A stretch of 61,570 bases of DNA, taken from NCBI GenBank assembly GCA_017629275.1, contig JAGBXM010000004.1, forward strand, positions 1 through 61,570, given 5' to 3'. This stretch comes from Clostridia bacterium. Lineage in GTDB: Bacteria; Bacillota; Clostridia; Oscillospirales; Acutalibacteraceae. The notes under the pieces were generated by a model, which saw only the letters and a program-made list of their open reading frames with translations, had not been told where the DNA came from and did no database searches. Made by a program: the position numbers and the translations under genes. Shown here piece after piece: positions 7,029-16,191 of this stretch (its first letter is position 1; each line of letters opens with the position of its first letter).

Positions 7029-9641
7029 TTATTTCAACATACCACGCACGATCTCTGCGGCAGAGTTCAATGCCTCATCAGCCTTAGAAGATTCCTTGGC
7101 ACCTGCCATAGCGAAATCGGGACGTCCGCCGCCCTTACCGCCTGCAACAGCGGCAACAGCCGAAACCAATTTGCCCGACATAACACCCTTGGCCTGAGCG
7201 TCCTTACCGGCCGAAGCGGCAAAGGTCACCGATGCGCCGTTCACATCGGCAAAAACAGCAACGGCCGAAGGCACCTTGTCGCGAATCTTATCGGCCATAC
7301 TGCGAAGCGTATCACTGCCGACCGCGTCAAAACGCTCGGTAATAAGCTTGACACCGCCGATGTCGGTGGCACCTGCAATAAGTTCGTCAACACGGAATCC
7401 TGCCAACTTGGAATTCAAAGCCTCGACCTCACGGGCGGATGCCTTGAGTTCACCCATAAGCTGTTCGCACTTCGAGGTGAGCTCTGCAGGATTGTTAAGC
7501 TTCAACGCAGCAGCGGCGGCATTGATCTCACCGTCGAGCTTGCCGAGAAGCTCATATACGCCGCGACCGGTCACGCCTTCAATACGGCGCACACCCGAAG
7601 CAACCGAAGATTCGGAAACAATCTTGAAAAGACCCAATTTTGCGGTATTCGAAATGTGCGTACCGCCGCAAAGTTCGACCGAAGCACCGGGTACGTTGAC
7701 AACGCGGACAATATCTCCGTACTTTTCGCCGAACAAAGCCATCGCACCCAAAGCCTTAGCCTCGTCGATAGGCATTTCGCGGTTTTCTACCTCGATAGCC
7801 TCAAAAATAGCATCGTTTACAAAGGCTTCGACCGCCTTTAATTCATCGGAGGTCATAGCCTGGAAATGTGTAAAGTCGAAACGAACGGCCGTATCATTAA
7901 CCAACTGACCTGCCTGCTCAACGTGGGTGCCGAGCACAGCGCGAAGTCCTGCCTGCAAAAGGTGTGCGGCAGTGTGGTTACGACGGATCGCGGTTCTGCG
8001 ATCGACGTCAACCGTAACGTTGACCGTGTCACCGACCGACAACTTGGTACCGATAACAGTATAGTGCATAAAAATGCCGCTTGCGTTCTTCTTGACGTTC
8101 TCAACAACGGCATCGCCGATGACACCCATATCACCGACCTGACCACCGCTTTCGGCGTAAAGAACGGTTCTGTCGAGAACCACAATGGCCTTTACGTCCT
8201 CAGCCGAGTCAACCGTCTCACCGTCAACAACAATGGCCTTGACGGTTGCCTCACAAACGTCGTCGGTATAACCTAAAAACTCAGTAGCTGAAATGCCGTC
8301 GAAACTGATCTCGCCGCTCTTCCAGGATTCGCCGTCGGCCGCCTTACGGGCACCGCGTGCTCTTTCCTTCTGCTCCTTCATAAGCTGTTGGAAGCCTTCC
8401 TCATCGACCGTCCAACCCTTTTCTTCGAGAATATCCCGGGTCAGATCAATGGGGAATCCATAAGTATCGTTCAATTTAAAGGCATCGGCGCCCGAAAGCA
8501 CCTTTGTGTCACCCGAAGCGGTAATATCTTCGAGCATTTTGAGGCCGAGGTCGATAGTCTTGGCAAAGTTCTCTTCCTCAACCGAGATGATCTTCTTAAT
8601 ATAATCCTGCTTTTCGAGAACCTCAGGGTATGCGCCCTTATTCTCGCCAATGACCTTGTCACAAATATCGCAAAGGAACATTCTGTCAATGCCAAGCAGC
8701 TTTCCGTGACGTGCGGCACGGCGAAGCAGACGGCGGAGAACGTAGCCTCTGCCTTCGTTAGACGGCAACACGCCGTCGCAAATCATAAAGGTTGCGCCTC
8801 TGACATGGTCGGTAACAACGCGGATGGAAACGTCGCTTTTAGCATCCTTGCCGTATTCAACACCGGCAATTCGGCAAACCTCGTTCAGGATGTTGCGTAC
8901 TGTGTCGACCTCAAAGAGGTTGTCCACACCCTGCAAAACACAAGCGAGACGCTCAAGACCCATACCCGTATCAATATTCTTCTGCTTTAATTCGGTATAA
9001 TTGCCGTTGCCGTCATTATTGAACTGCGAGAAAACGTTGTTCCAAATCTCCATATAGCGGTCGCAATCACAACCCGGCTTGCAGTCAGGACTGCCGCAAC
9101 CGTATTTAATGCCGCGGTCGAAATATATTTCGGAACAGGGACCGCAGGGACCCGAGCCGTGCTCCCAGAAGTTGTCCTCTTTACCGAGACGGACAATATG
9201 TGCAGGATTTACGCCTATTTTTTTGGCCCAGATATCATAAGCCTCGTCATCGTTTTCATAAATACTCGGCCAAAGCAGGTCTTCGGGAATTTCGAGCGTT
9301 TTGGTTAAAAACTCCCAAGCCCACTCGATTGCCTCTTCCTTGAAATAATCTCCAAACGAAAAGTTGCCAAGCATTTCAAAATAGGTGCCGTGACGTGCGG
9401 TATGACCGACACGCTCAAGGTCGGGGGTTCTGATGCACTTCTGGCAGGTAGTGACTCTGTTACGCGGAGGAGTGACCTCACCCGTAAAGAACTTTTTCAT
9501 CGGGGCCATACCCGAGTTTATAAGCAACAAGGACTTATCGTTATCGGGAACAAGTGAAAAGCTTCCCAAACGCAAATGTCCTTTGCTTTCAAAGAACGAA
9601 AGATATTTCTCTCTGAGAGTGTTTAATGACATCCATTCCAT
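7029..9641 (-). CDS. alaS: Alanyl-tRNA synthetase
   Basis: The 870-residue enzyme charges tRNA-Ala. The class II aminoacylation core is at the N-terminus (RTPDLERVGHTARHGTYFEM). The editing domain has the metal-site motifs HTAAH and CGGTH, followed by the C-Ala region ending in the GGGRPDFAMAGA-type glycine-rich segment. Length is normal for the family. It has a consensus promoter at 9694-9722. No T-box leader (specifier loop, AGGGTGGNACCGCG-type sequence) is present in the short upstream region. Confidence 0.97.
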   Translation of the reverse strand: MEWMSLNTLREKYLSFFESKGHLRLGSFSLVPDNDKSLLLINSGMAPMKKFFTGEVTPPRNRVTTCQKCIRTPDLERVGHTARHGTYFEMLGNFSFGDYFKEEAIEWAWEFLTKTLEIPEDLLWPSIYENDDEAYDIWAKKIGVNPAHIVRLGKEDNFWEHGSGPCGPCSEIYFDRGIKYGCGSPDCKPGCDCDRYMEIWNNVFSQFNNDGNGNYTELKQKNIDTGMGLERLACVLQGVDNLFEVDTVRNILNEVCRIAGVEYGKDAKSDVSIRVVTDHVRGATFMICDGVLPSNEGRGYVLRRLLRRAARHGKLLGIDRMFLCDICDKVIGENKGAYPEVLEKQDYIKKIISVEEENFAKTIDLGLKMLEDITASGDTKVLSGADAFKLNDTYGFPIDLTRDILEEKGWTVDEEGFQQLMKEQKERARGARKAADGESWKSGEISFDGISATEFLGYTDDVCEATVKAIVVDGETVDSAEDVKAIVVLDRTVLYAESGGQVGDMGVIGDAVVENVKKNASGIFMHYTVIGTKLSVGDTVNVTVDVDRRTAIRRNHTAAHLLQAGLRAVLGTHVEQAGQLVNDTAVRFDFTHFQAMTSDELKAVEAFVNDAIFEAIEVENREMPIDEAKALGAMALFGEKYGDIVRVVNVPGASVELCGGTHISNTAKLGLFKIVSESSVASGVRRIEGVTGRGVYELLGKLDGEINAAAAALKLNNPAELTSKCEQLMGELKASAREVEALNSKLAGFRVDELIAGATDIGGVKLITERFDAVGSDTLRSMADKIRDKVPSAVAVFADVNGASVTFAASAGKDAQAKGVMSGKLVSAVAAVAGGKGGGRPDFAMAGAKESSKADEALNSAAEIVRGMLK

Positions 9642-9659
9642 TTTATAAATTCTCCAATC

Positions 9660-9673
9660 AGCGCCTTGGCGCT
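9660..9673. other. Short palindrome in the alaS leader
   Basis: AGCGCC TT GGCGCT is a perfect 6-bp inverted repeat between the alaS promoter and its start codon. It could be a weak leader hairpin or an operator. Confidence 0.4.
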
Positions 9674-9693
9674 ACATATTATACCATCTTTAT

Positions 9694-9722
9694 ATTATAT
9701 CTGTCTGTTTCTGTTTTGTCAA
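9694..9722 (-). promoter_or_regulatory. Consensus promoter of alaS
   Basis: On the minus strand TTGACA (9717-9722), a 17-base spacer and TATAAT (9694-9699) form a full-consensus housekeeping promoter. A second TATAAT-like box follows about 14 bases downstream. Confidence 0.85.
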
Positions 9723-9759
9723 TCAAAACGAAACAAAAATAAACTGCAAACGCAAAGAA

Positions 9760-9790
9760 AATCGGCATTCCGAAAATCGGAATGCCGATT
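9760..9790 (-). terminator. Terminator of the large surface-protein gene
   Basis: A perfect 14-bp stem (AATCGGCATTCCGA) with a three-base loop is followed on the minus strand by TTCTTTG. It lies 21 bases after the stop codon at 9812. Confidence 0.85.
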
Positions 9791-9811
9791 GAATTAGTTG
9801 GTAATCAAAGA

Positions 9812-12800
9812 TTACTTGGAGAATACCTTCTTACCGGTTACGATAAGAGCACCTGCCGAAACGATAACCATCATAAGCACGAGGATCGGGCTTACTGAAG
9901 AATCGCCGGTGTTAGCAGAGCCGGTATAACCCTTCAGAGTAACGGTAACATCATCGAAGTACATATCGTTACCTGCGGTGGTCGAGAGACCAACGAACTC
10001 AGAGGTAGCAGTGAAGGTATAGGTTACGAGGTTCCATTCGCCCTGCTTGAGGTCGGAAACCTTAGCAACAACTGCACCGATGGTGCCCTGGTTGATGCCG
10101 GTAAAGGTCTTAAGATCCATAATGGAGATAGTACCGTTTACATCGCCAACCGAGGTGGGCTTTACATAGAAGCTCAAGGTGTAGGTCTCGCCTACGGTAA
10201 GAGCAAGATCGGTAGATCTGTGTGCAGTGAAGTTCTTAACACCTGCAGTTGCACCGTTACGGAAGAGAGATGTCTCGCCGCTCTTAACGTTGGTTGCATC
10301 GAAGCCTGCAGTAGACTTGGTGTAGAGCGAGAATGCGCCGTGAACACCAACCGACATAACGGTCTTGGGGAACTCCTCGAAGTCCTCAATGAACTTACCG
10401 AGCTGCCACTTTGCATATACAAAGAGGGTCTCTTCGCCGAAGGTCTTCTGAGTAAGAGGCTTGGTGAGTTCTTTATCGGTGTACCAACCCATGAACTTGT
10501 AGCCGGGACGTACAGGAGTGGGGAGGTTCATCTCGGTGCCAATATCGCCGGAGAAGACATCCATATCATTACCGCCGTTGGTCTCGAAAACAACAGCAGA
10601 GCCGTAAACGTTCATTTCGTTGAACGAGCAGATAAGAACTACGTCATCGATGTAGATCTTACAGTCGTTAGAGCAACCGATAGAAATGATGTTGCCGGTA
10701 TCGGGATCGGTAACCTCAGCGTTAAGGGTTGCAGTGAAGGTGAACTCGCCTTCAAGCCACTTGTCTTCAGCCTTACCGTAGTTCATGCGGCCGGTCTGCT
10801 CCTGACGGTTGCCCCAGAGAGAACCGTTCTTGGAAAGAACAGCACCGATAGCGCCGGAAGCCTTGGCCTCAAGAACCTTGTACTTGAACTTGATGGTATA
10901 GTCCAAACCTTCAACAGCTCTGAATCTCTTATCGCCCTGTGCAAGGTGACCACCTGCGATAGAAGAGGTGTTGGACTGGTTGTCACCGCTGGAGAAGTTG
11001 TAGTACATTACGTGGTTACCGTCATCGAGAGTAACGATAGAAACACGGTCGGTTACAGGACCACCCGAACCGCGGCCGTCGGGCTTGAACCAACCTGCAG
11101 GATATTCTTCAAAGTCAATGACTTCACCGGTAGATTCCCACTTTGCAAAGAGAGTGCAGCTCTCTGCGGGTGCCTTGTTGGGATCAATCATAGTCTTAAA
11201 GGTTCTGTCGGTATACCAACCGATAAACTTCTGACCGACTGCTTCAGGCTTCTCGGTCGGGAAGTTGAGGATGGGTTCGCCAGGCTTTGCAACGAGAACG
11301 GGCATCTTAGCATCGAACTCGTCAACGTTACTGCGGAAGTCAAACTGAGCAAAGCCGTCCTTGACCTGCCATACAGCATAAGCATCGGTTACAAAGTCGG
11401 GAACGAGAGCGTCCTTATCGAGCTTGTGGGAAATAACATTGCCCTCAGCATCGGTGGTGTTATATTGCCATCCCACGAAATCGAAGCCGTACTTGGTGGG
11501 CTCAGGAAGAGTACCTGCGGGATTCATAGAAGGTCTGATGATAGGCTCAACAGCGTCACCGCCGACCGAATCGAAGCGGATCATACCCATTTCAGAAACC
11601 TCTGCGTGGGTCTTGACAACTACATCGTCAAACAAAACAGTGGTAGCGGTCTCAAGGTTGGTATCAATGTTGATCAACGGAACGTTGGTCGAGTTGTATA
11701 CATAGAGAGCAAAGTTGGTGTAGCTGTTGATGTCATAGAGATCGGTACCGAAGGTGTAGGTGATTTCATTCCACTCGGTCTGATCTTCATATTCAAAGCT
11801 TGCCAATTCAAATGCCTTCTTGAACTTGCCGGTCTCGGCATCAACGTATGCAATACCGATAGCGGTCGGGGTCTCACTGTGAGCAACCTTATACTTGAAG
11901 TTAATAGTATAAAGTCCGTAGTTGATAGACTCGAACAGCTTGGAACCGTCGTCAATGGAGAAGTAGAAATACTTGCCCTTAGCGGCATAGTGCTTTACAG
12001 CGAAAGCAACGTTGCCGTCTGCCTCTTCAACAAGTGCGCCGCGGGAAACGTAAGAGTTACCGGTCGATACGGTATAGTTGTTAGCATCAGCAACACTCCA
12101 CTTGAAGTCTGCGCCGGCCTTATCCTCGAAGTCCATAGTGAAATCGTCGGTAGAAACGGGCAACTGCTTGGGAGCAATGCTTATATCATCAATGTAGAGT
12201 TTAGCACCGGTATTAGCGGTAGTGCCGCGGAAGGTGACGAGAAGATTCTTATAGGTTGCAAAGTCAACGTCAGAATTGAATTCGACAGAAACCTCGACCC
12301 AATCAGCGGAATTCTTAACACCGCTGACAACAGTCTTGACCGAAACCTTGTTGCCGTCAACACCGACACCTGCATCGGTAGCAGCATAAAGTACGATATT
12401 ACCTGCGGTCTCGTCAACCACACCTGTGGCCTTATACTTAAAGGAAATCACATAATCCTGACCCTTGATAAGGCGATAACCTGCCTTGGCACCGTAAGCG
12501 CCGTTAAGTGCAAAGTTGTAGCGAGCCTCATCAAAATTAGCGGTCAGAACCTTGTTGTTGGCATTGTCGGGATCTGCAACGATGCTCCAGTTACCTGCAC
12601 CAACACCAAACTTGTTGTTGGGGTCATAGATCTCCTTCTTGCCGTCCTCAAAGTCATACTCAATCTTAGTATACTTTGCATAAAACTCGGTAATGTTGGC
12701 GGGAACCTTGTCAAACTTGTAGGTCAAGGTCTCGTCATACCAACCCTGATAGTAAGCACCTCTTGCGGGAAGGTTTGCATCACCTGCGGCAGCAACCTGC

Positions 12801-13648
12801 TTCTCAACAGTGCCGTCGATGTGGTGATAGGTATATTCCTTCTCAACGATCTCGGTGATTACAATATCATCGAAATAAATAGTTGCGGGACAGCTTGAGC
12901 CGTAGTATGCGGTAACCACGGGATAAACTTGACCAGCATCGATGTTCTTCTTATTGTTCTGAATAATGATGCTACCGGACTTCCACTCGCCGACATCTAC
13001 AAGAGAAAGGTTTGCGGACTGGCCTGCGGTCTTGTTACCGTTTGCGCCGATACCGGCCTCGGCAGAATAGTAAATCTGAATGCCGAGAGTCGCTTTGTCG
13101 GGGGTACCGGTAACCAAATACTTAAAGCTAAGCTCATATTTGGGGTATACAGTCTCCTCGCCAACGACCTTGGAGAGAGCCTGGAAACCGACGCCGGAAC
13201 CGGCATAGGTCTCGAAAGCAACGTTGGGTCTCGTGGTGGAGAACGAATACTTAATTGCTTTGTTGGCAGAGTTTGTCGGATCTGCAGTAACCGGCATCTG
13301 GATATTGTTATTAGGATCGAAAAGTCCGGGTTCTGCTCCGTCAAAGTTAATAACGGTAGAAGAGAATTTAGCATAGAGAGTCTTTTCAGCTCCTGCTTTA
13401 TCTACCTTTTTGGTGAAGTCGGTGGAATCATACCATCCCTCAAATACGACGCCGGGTGCACCGGAATCAGCAGCGGGGATAGCTGCGCCGACTTCGAGTG
13501 TCTGATTGCTGACAACGCCGTTGATGTGGAGAGCATAGGTATCGGTGGCTGCACTGGTGGTGCCAACCAAAGAAACTACGCAAACAGACATCAACATAGC
13601 GAGGACGCAGATAACACTCAGAACCTTTTTGAAAGCACGTGTCTTCAT
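9812..13648 (-). CDS. Large surface protein with alternating InlB-type repeats and carbohydrate-binding-like sandwiches
   Basis: The 1278-residue protein has an N-terminal signal peptide (about 1-34). It then has at least five InlB/Flg_new-type beta-grasp repeats, each with the F-x-G-W-Y-x-D core and ending in YAKW/FAKW or similar. Between them lie jelly-roll modules of 150-170 residues, each closing with a Y-[IF]-D-D-[IV]-x-[IV] strand, as in CBM4/9-like domains. The C-terminus reads NTGDSS, then a hydrophobic helix and a KK tail. This resembles a degenerate sortase signal, or it may be a plain membrane anchor. It is probably an adhesin or polysaccharide-binding surface protein; the ligand is unknown. 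It is monocistronic, with its own promoter and terminator. Long open frames on the opposite strand are shadows. Confidence 0.8.
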   Translation of the reverse strand: MKTRAFKKVLSVICVLAMLMSVCVVSLVGTTSAATDTYALHINGVVSNQTLEVGAAIPAADSGAPGVVFEGWYDSTDFTKKVDKAGAEKTLYAKFSSTVINFDGAEPGLFDPNNNIQMPVTADPTNSANKAIKYSFSTTRPNVAFETYAGSGVGFQALSKVVGEETVYPKYELSFKYLVTGTPDKATLGIQIYYSAEAGIGANGNKTAGQSANLSLVDVGEWKSGSIIIQNNKKNIDAGQVYPVVTAYYGSSCPATIYFDDIVITEIVEKEYTYHHIDGTVEKQVAAAGDANLPARGAYYQGWYDETLTYKFDKVPANITEFYAKYTKIEYDFEDGKKEIYDPNNKFGVGAGNWSIVADPDNANNKVLTANFDEARYNFALNGAYGAKAGYRLIKGQDYVISFKYKATGVVDETAGNIVLYAATDAGVGVDGNKVSVKTVVSGVKNSADWVEVSVEFNSDVDFATYKNLLVTFRGTTANTGAKLYIDDISIAPKQLPVSTDDFTMDFEDKAGADFKWSVADANNYTVSTGNSYVSRGALVEEADGNVAFAVKHYAAKGKYFYFSIDDGSKLFESINYGLYTINFKYKVAHSETPTAIGIAYVDAETGKFKKAFELASFEYEDQTEWNEITYTFGTDLYDINSYTNFALYVYNSTNVPLINIDTNLETATTVLFDDVVVKTHAEVSEMGMIRFDSVGGDAVEPIIRPSMNPAGTLPEPTKYGFDFVGWQYNTTDAEGNVISHKLDKDALVPDFVTDAYAVWQVKDGFAQFDFRSNVDEFDAKMPVLVAKPGEPILNFPTEKPEAVGQKFIGWYTDRTFKTMIDPNKAPAESCTLFAKWESTGEVIDFEEYPAGWFKPDGRGSGGPVTDRVSIVTLDDGNHVMYYNFSSGDNQSNTSSIAGGHLAQGDKRFRAVEGLDYTIKFKYKVLEAKASGAIGAVLSKNGSLWGNRQEQTGRMNYGKAEDKWLEGEFTFTATLNAEVTDPDTGNIISIGCSNDCKIYIDDVVLICSFNEMNVYGSAVVFETNGGNDMDVFSGDIGTEMNLPTPVRPGYKFMGWYTDKELTKPLTQKTFGEETLFVYAKWQLGKFIEDFEEFPKTVMSVGVHGAFSLYTKSTAGFDATNVKSGETSLFRNGATAGVKNFTAHRSTDLALTVGETYTLSFYVKPTSVGDVNGTISIMDLKTFTGINQGTIGAVVAKVSDLKQGEWNLVTYTFTATSEFVGLSTTAGNDMYFDDVTVTLKGYTGSANTGDSSVSPILVLMMVIVSAGALIVTGKKVFSK

Positions 13649-13698
13649 TGTCTTACCTCTTTCTACATTGATTACACCTTTTATCGGTGCTCATGGGA

Positions 13699-13714
13699 TC
13701 GCTCCCGCGAGCGA
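13699..13714 (-). other. Hairpin in the surface-protein leader
   Basis: TCGCTC CCGC GAGCGA forms a 6-bp stem with a four-base loop in the probable 5' untranslated region, downstream of the predicted promoter. No further riboswitch-like structure was recognised. Confidence 0.35.
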
Positions 13715-13728
13715 CCGTAAAAAAACTA

Positions 13729-13757
13729 TATATAGCACTGCTTCGTCGCTTTCGCAA
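13729..13757 (-). promoter_or_regulatory. Candidate promoter of the surface-protein gene
   Basis: On the minus strand TTGCGA (13752-13757) is 17 bases from TATATA (13729-13734), about 80 bases before the start codon. Confidence 0.45.
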
Positions 13758-14175
13758 CCAAACAGAAACTACCGATTTTGGCCCGTTTTACACGGGAAAA
13801 CGCAGAAAAAACGCCTAAAATATGTATGCTAAAGAAACACCTATCCCCAAGGTTTGAAACCAAAATTGGGCGCATAACGGCAATTCTGCTTATACTTTAG
13901 AATTATAATACCAAAACCTTTTGAAATTTTCAACATAAATTTTAGTTTTTTTGAAAAAATTTTCAAAAAAATATGCTTTTTAAATAAAAACAAAAAATCC
14001 ATTGCCGTTTTCAACAATTGATGTTTAAGGTTATTGGGCATAATGACAAATGCCCCTATTTTCCCCTTTTTTGATACTTGCAGTTTTGATGCGAAAGCAC
14101 AGTTAATAACGGTACAGACACCGCAAAACACAGAACGTATTCACTTAAAAATACTGCCCACCGCAAAACAAAAGA
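13758..14175. other. A+T-rich intergenic stretch without a recognisable gene
   Basis: The stretch is strongly A+T-rich between about 13895 and 14010, with runs of A and T. Its short open frames lack ribosome sites and resemble no family. Regulatory DNA for the surface-protein gene is the likeliest content. Confidence 0.5.
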
Positions 14176-14200
14176 GACGCCGAAGAAAATCTTCGGCGTC
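14176..14200 (-). terminator. Terminator after the second solute-binding protein gene
   Basis: GACGCCGAAGA and its complement form an 11-bp stem with a three-base loop. On the minus strand it is followed by TCTTTTGTTTT, and the plus strand also has TTTTATG, so it may act in both directions. Confidence 0.85.
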
Positions 14201-14267
14201 TTTTATGTTTAAGGACAATTAACCTTTGACTGAAACTGCGGCGAACCGCAACAAGACAAAAGACTAA

Positions 14268-15665
14268 TTATTTGTAGTACAGCTTATCTGCTGCAACCTT
14301 ATCCTGAACGAGCTTGTTAGCAGCTGCAACAGCCTGGTCAACCTTGTTGGAAACAGAGTCGAGAGCAGTCTTAACACCTGCAGAAGAAGCAGATTTTACA
14401 GGGCTCCAGAATACTTTGACGTCTTCACCGATAAGGGTTGCAACCGGCTTGTCGAAGCAGAAGTACTTCTCGTCTGCGGTTCTGTTGATGAGCTCATAGT
14501 AGAACTGACCTGCCTCGATAGTAAGGAAGGTGTTGTTCAGGTCATAGTTGTCAGGATCAAGCCAATAGCGGATGAAGTAACCTGCTGCATCTGCATTGGG
14601 AGCCTTGTCAATGATACCGTACATACGATAGATAGAAGAAATACGGCCGATCTGACCTTCTTCCATAGAGGGAAGATAGGTAAAGCCAACGTCTTCAGGG
14701 TTCATATCCATGAAGTAACCGGTAGACTTAAGACCGTAAGGTCCACGAATGAAGAGACCGCACTTGTTGGTCTTGAAGGTTTCGCGGCTACCGTCCATAA
14801 GACCCTGTTCCTTAGCATCAGCATACCACTGATAACCCTCGAGGAGAGCCTTATCATTGATACCGCTGGAGAACAAGTTGGTCTTATAGTCGTACTTGAT
14901 GAACGAAGTGCCGAGCGAGTCGGTCAAGATGTCGGACTCGAGACCTACACCCTTGTAGTCGGGGCCGAGAGCCTTGATGTCCTTAGCGCACTTGAGAAGA
15001 GTATCCCAAGTCCAGGTGCCTTCTTCATAATACTCCTTAGGAGTCTTAAAGCCGTTCTCTTCGAAGAGGGGCTTGTTGTAGAAGACCATATTAGAACCGG
15101 ACCAAGGAGTACCGATGGTGTTTACGAGGTAAACGTCACCGTTAACGGTACCGGTAGCAAGCATTGTCTGGTCCCAGATGGGCTCTTTAAGGTTAACGGT
15201 AGAAACCTTGTTGATAGGAGCGGCGATCTGGAAGGTAACAGGGAAGCAACCGTCAGCTTCGTTGGAAACGAAAACGTCGGGAATGTCACCGGATGCCATT
15301 TTGGTCATCAAAGCGCTAACATATCCAACCTGCTTAACAGTATAAAGTTCAACCTTAAGGCCGGTATCGGCTTCAAAGTTTGCGAGGGGAACTGCACCCT
15401 CGGTGGTGGTGTGGTCGATCCAGGTAGCAAAACGAACGGTCTGACCCTTAATGGAATCGGAAATGGTTGCATACGGATCGAAGTCTACCCACTCAGACTC
15501 GGGATCGATACTGGGCTTGATAGCAATAACGTCGCCGGCAGATGATGTGGGGGCCTTGGAAGCGCCAGCGTCCTTATCCTTCTTGCCGCCACATGCGGTC
15601 ATGGCAAAAACGAGCATCAATAATGCACAAACGAGGCAAAGTACTCTCTTAATGCCTTTTTTCAT
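14268..15665 (-). CDS. Sugar ABC transporter substrate-binding lipoprotein
   Basis: The 465-residue protein has a lipobox ending at C25 (AMTACGG) and the layout of family 1 extracellular solute-binding proteins. A lobe-1 segment contains FEADTGLKVELY and a GDIPDVFV turn. It should deliver a carbohydrate to a membrane permease pair. The nearest pair (16192-18161) lies just upstream, but a promoter, a terminator and a repeat cluster separate it, so the gene is transcribed on its own. High-level expression of the binding protein relative to the permeases is common. The ligand cannot be assigned. Confidence 0.85.
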   Translation of the reverse strand: MKKGIKRVLCLVCALLMLVFAMTACGGKKDKDAGASKAPTSSAGDVIAIKPSIDPESEWVDFDPYATISDSIKGQTVRFATWIDHTTTEGAVPLANFEADTGLKVELYTVKQVGYVSALMTKMASGDIPDVFVSNEADGCFPVTFQIAAPINKVSTVNLKEPIWDQTMLATGTVNGDVYLVNTIGTPWSGSNMVFYNKPLFEENGFKTPKEYYEEGTWTWDTLLKCAKDIKALGPDYKGVGLESDILTDSLGTSFIKYDYKTNLFSSGINDKALLEGYQWYADAKEQGLMDGSRETFKTNKCGLFIRGPYGLKSTGYFMDMNPEDVGFTYLPSMEEGQIGRISSIYRMYGIIDKAPNADAAGYFIRYWLDPDNYDLNNTFLTIEAGQFYYELINRTADEKYFCFDKPVATLIGEDVKVFWSPVKSASSAGVKTALDSVSNKVDQAVAAANKLVQDKVAADKLYYK

Positions 15666-15764
15666 AAGAAATTCCTCCTTAATTTTCTTTACAGTGTGCT
15701 TTCTTTATGCCCAAATCCGCCAAAAGGGCGCACTGAAGCATACGTACACACCTACTGCCCTATT

Positions 15765-15793
15765 ATAATATCAAATTCAATTTGATTTTTCAA
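15765..15793 (-). promoter_or_regulatory. Promoter of the 465-residue solute-binding protein gene
   Basis: On the minus strand TTGAAA (15788-15793), a 17-base spacer and TATTAT (15765-15770) lie about 100 bases before the start codon. Confidence 0.6.
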
Positions 15794-15967
15794 TAACATT
15801 TTTGTTAAATTTGTTTGGAAAATCCAAATTTAGCACTTAAGCACAAAACAATTATCCTTTTTTATACAAAATGCCATTATAAATTTATGCATATTCACAA
15901 ATTTGTAACAATTTCTGCCAAATTGCACGAAACCGTCCGTTCAAATCCTTTAACCCCCGACCAAGCC

Positions 15968-16152
15968 TGTCATTCCGAGGAGCTCCGCGGTGGTTGGATT
16001 TTTAAGATTCTTCGCTACGCTCAGAATGACAGAACTATGATTGGTTTGTCATTCCGAGGAGTGAAACGACGAGGAATCTTTAAGCCGAACTAAGATTTCT
16101 CACATTCGTTCGAAATGACAGACTAGAGCTCAGGCTGTCATTCCGAGAAACA
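15968..16152. repeat. Cluster of dispersed palindromic repeats (copies 2-4)
   Basis: Three units lie in tandem. A full palindrome (15968-16031) and a second (16047-16120) each begin TGTCATTCCGAG and end with AATGACA. A third half unit starts at 16136 and runs into the stem of the terminator at 16157-16183. They occupy the 526-bp gap between the seven-gene operon and the second solute-binding gene. The rest of the gap (15794-15967) is A+T-rich and shows no gene. Confidence 0.65.
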
Positions 16153-16156
16153 AAAC

Positions 16157-16183
16157 GACGAGGTGCCGTTAAGACACCTCGTC
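16157..16183 (-). terminator. Terminator of the seven-gene transporter operon
   Basis: GACGAGGTG and its complement form a 9-bp stem around a nine-base loop, followed on the minus strand by GTTTTGTTT. It lies nine bases after the stop of the last permease gene. Confidence 0.8.
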
Positions 16184-16191
16184 TGTAAAAT

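Noticed and set aside
9642..9811. A T-box riboswitch before alaS
   Set aside because: The gap is short and holds a terminator of the neighbouring gene, a plain promoter and a 14-base palindrome, with no T-box or specifier features.
10220..12898. An 892-codon open frame on the plus strand opposite the surface-protein gene
   Set aside because: The minus-strand protein has a signal peptide, repeats, promoter and terminator. The plus frame is a composition shadow with no ribosome site or recognisable domain.
15968..16152. A CRISPR-like array
   Set aside because: The units are palindromic, unequal in spacing and few, and no cas gene is near.
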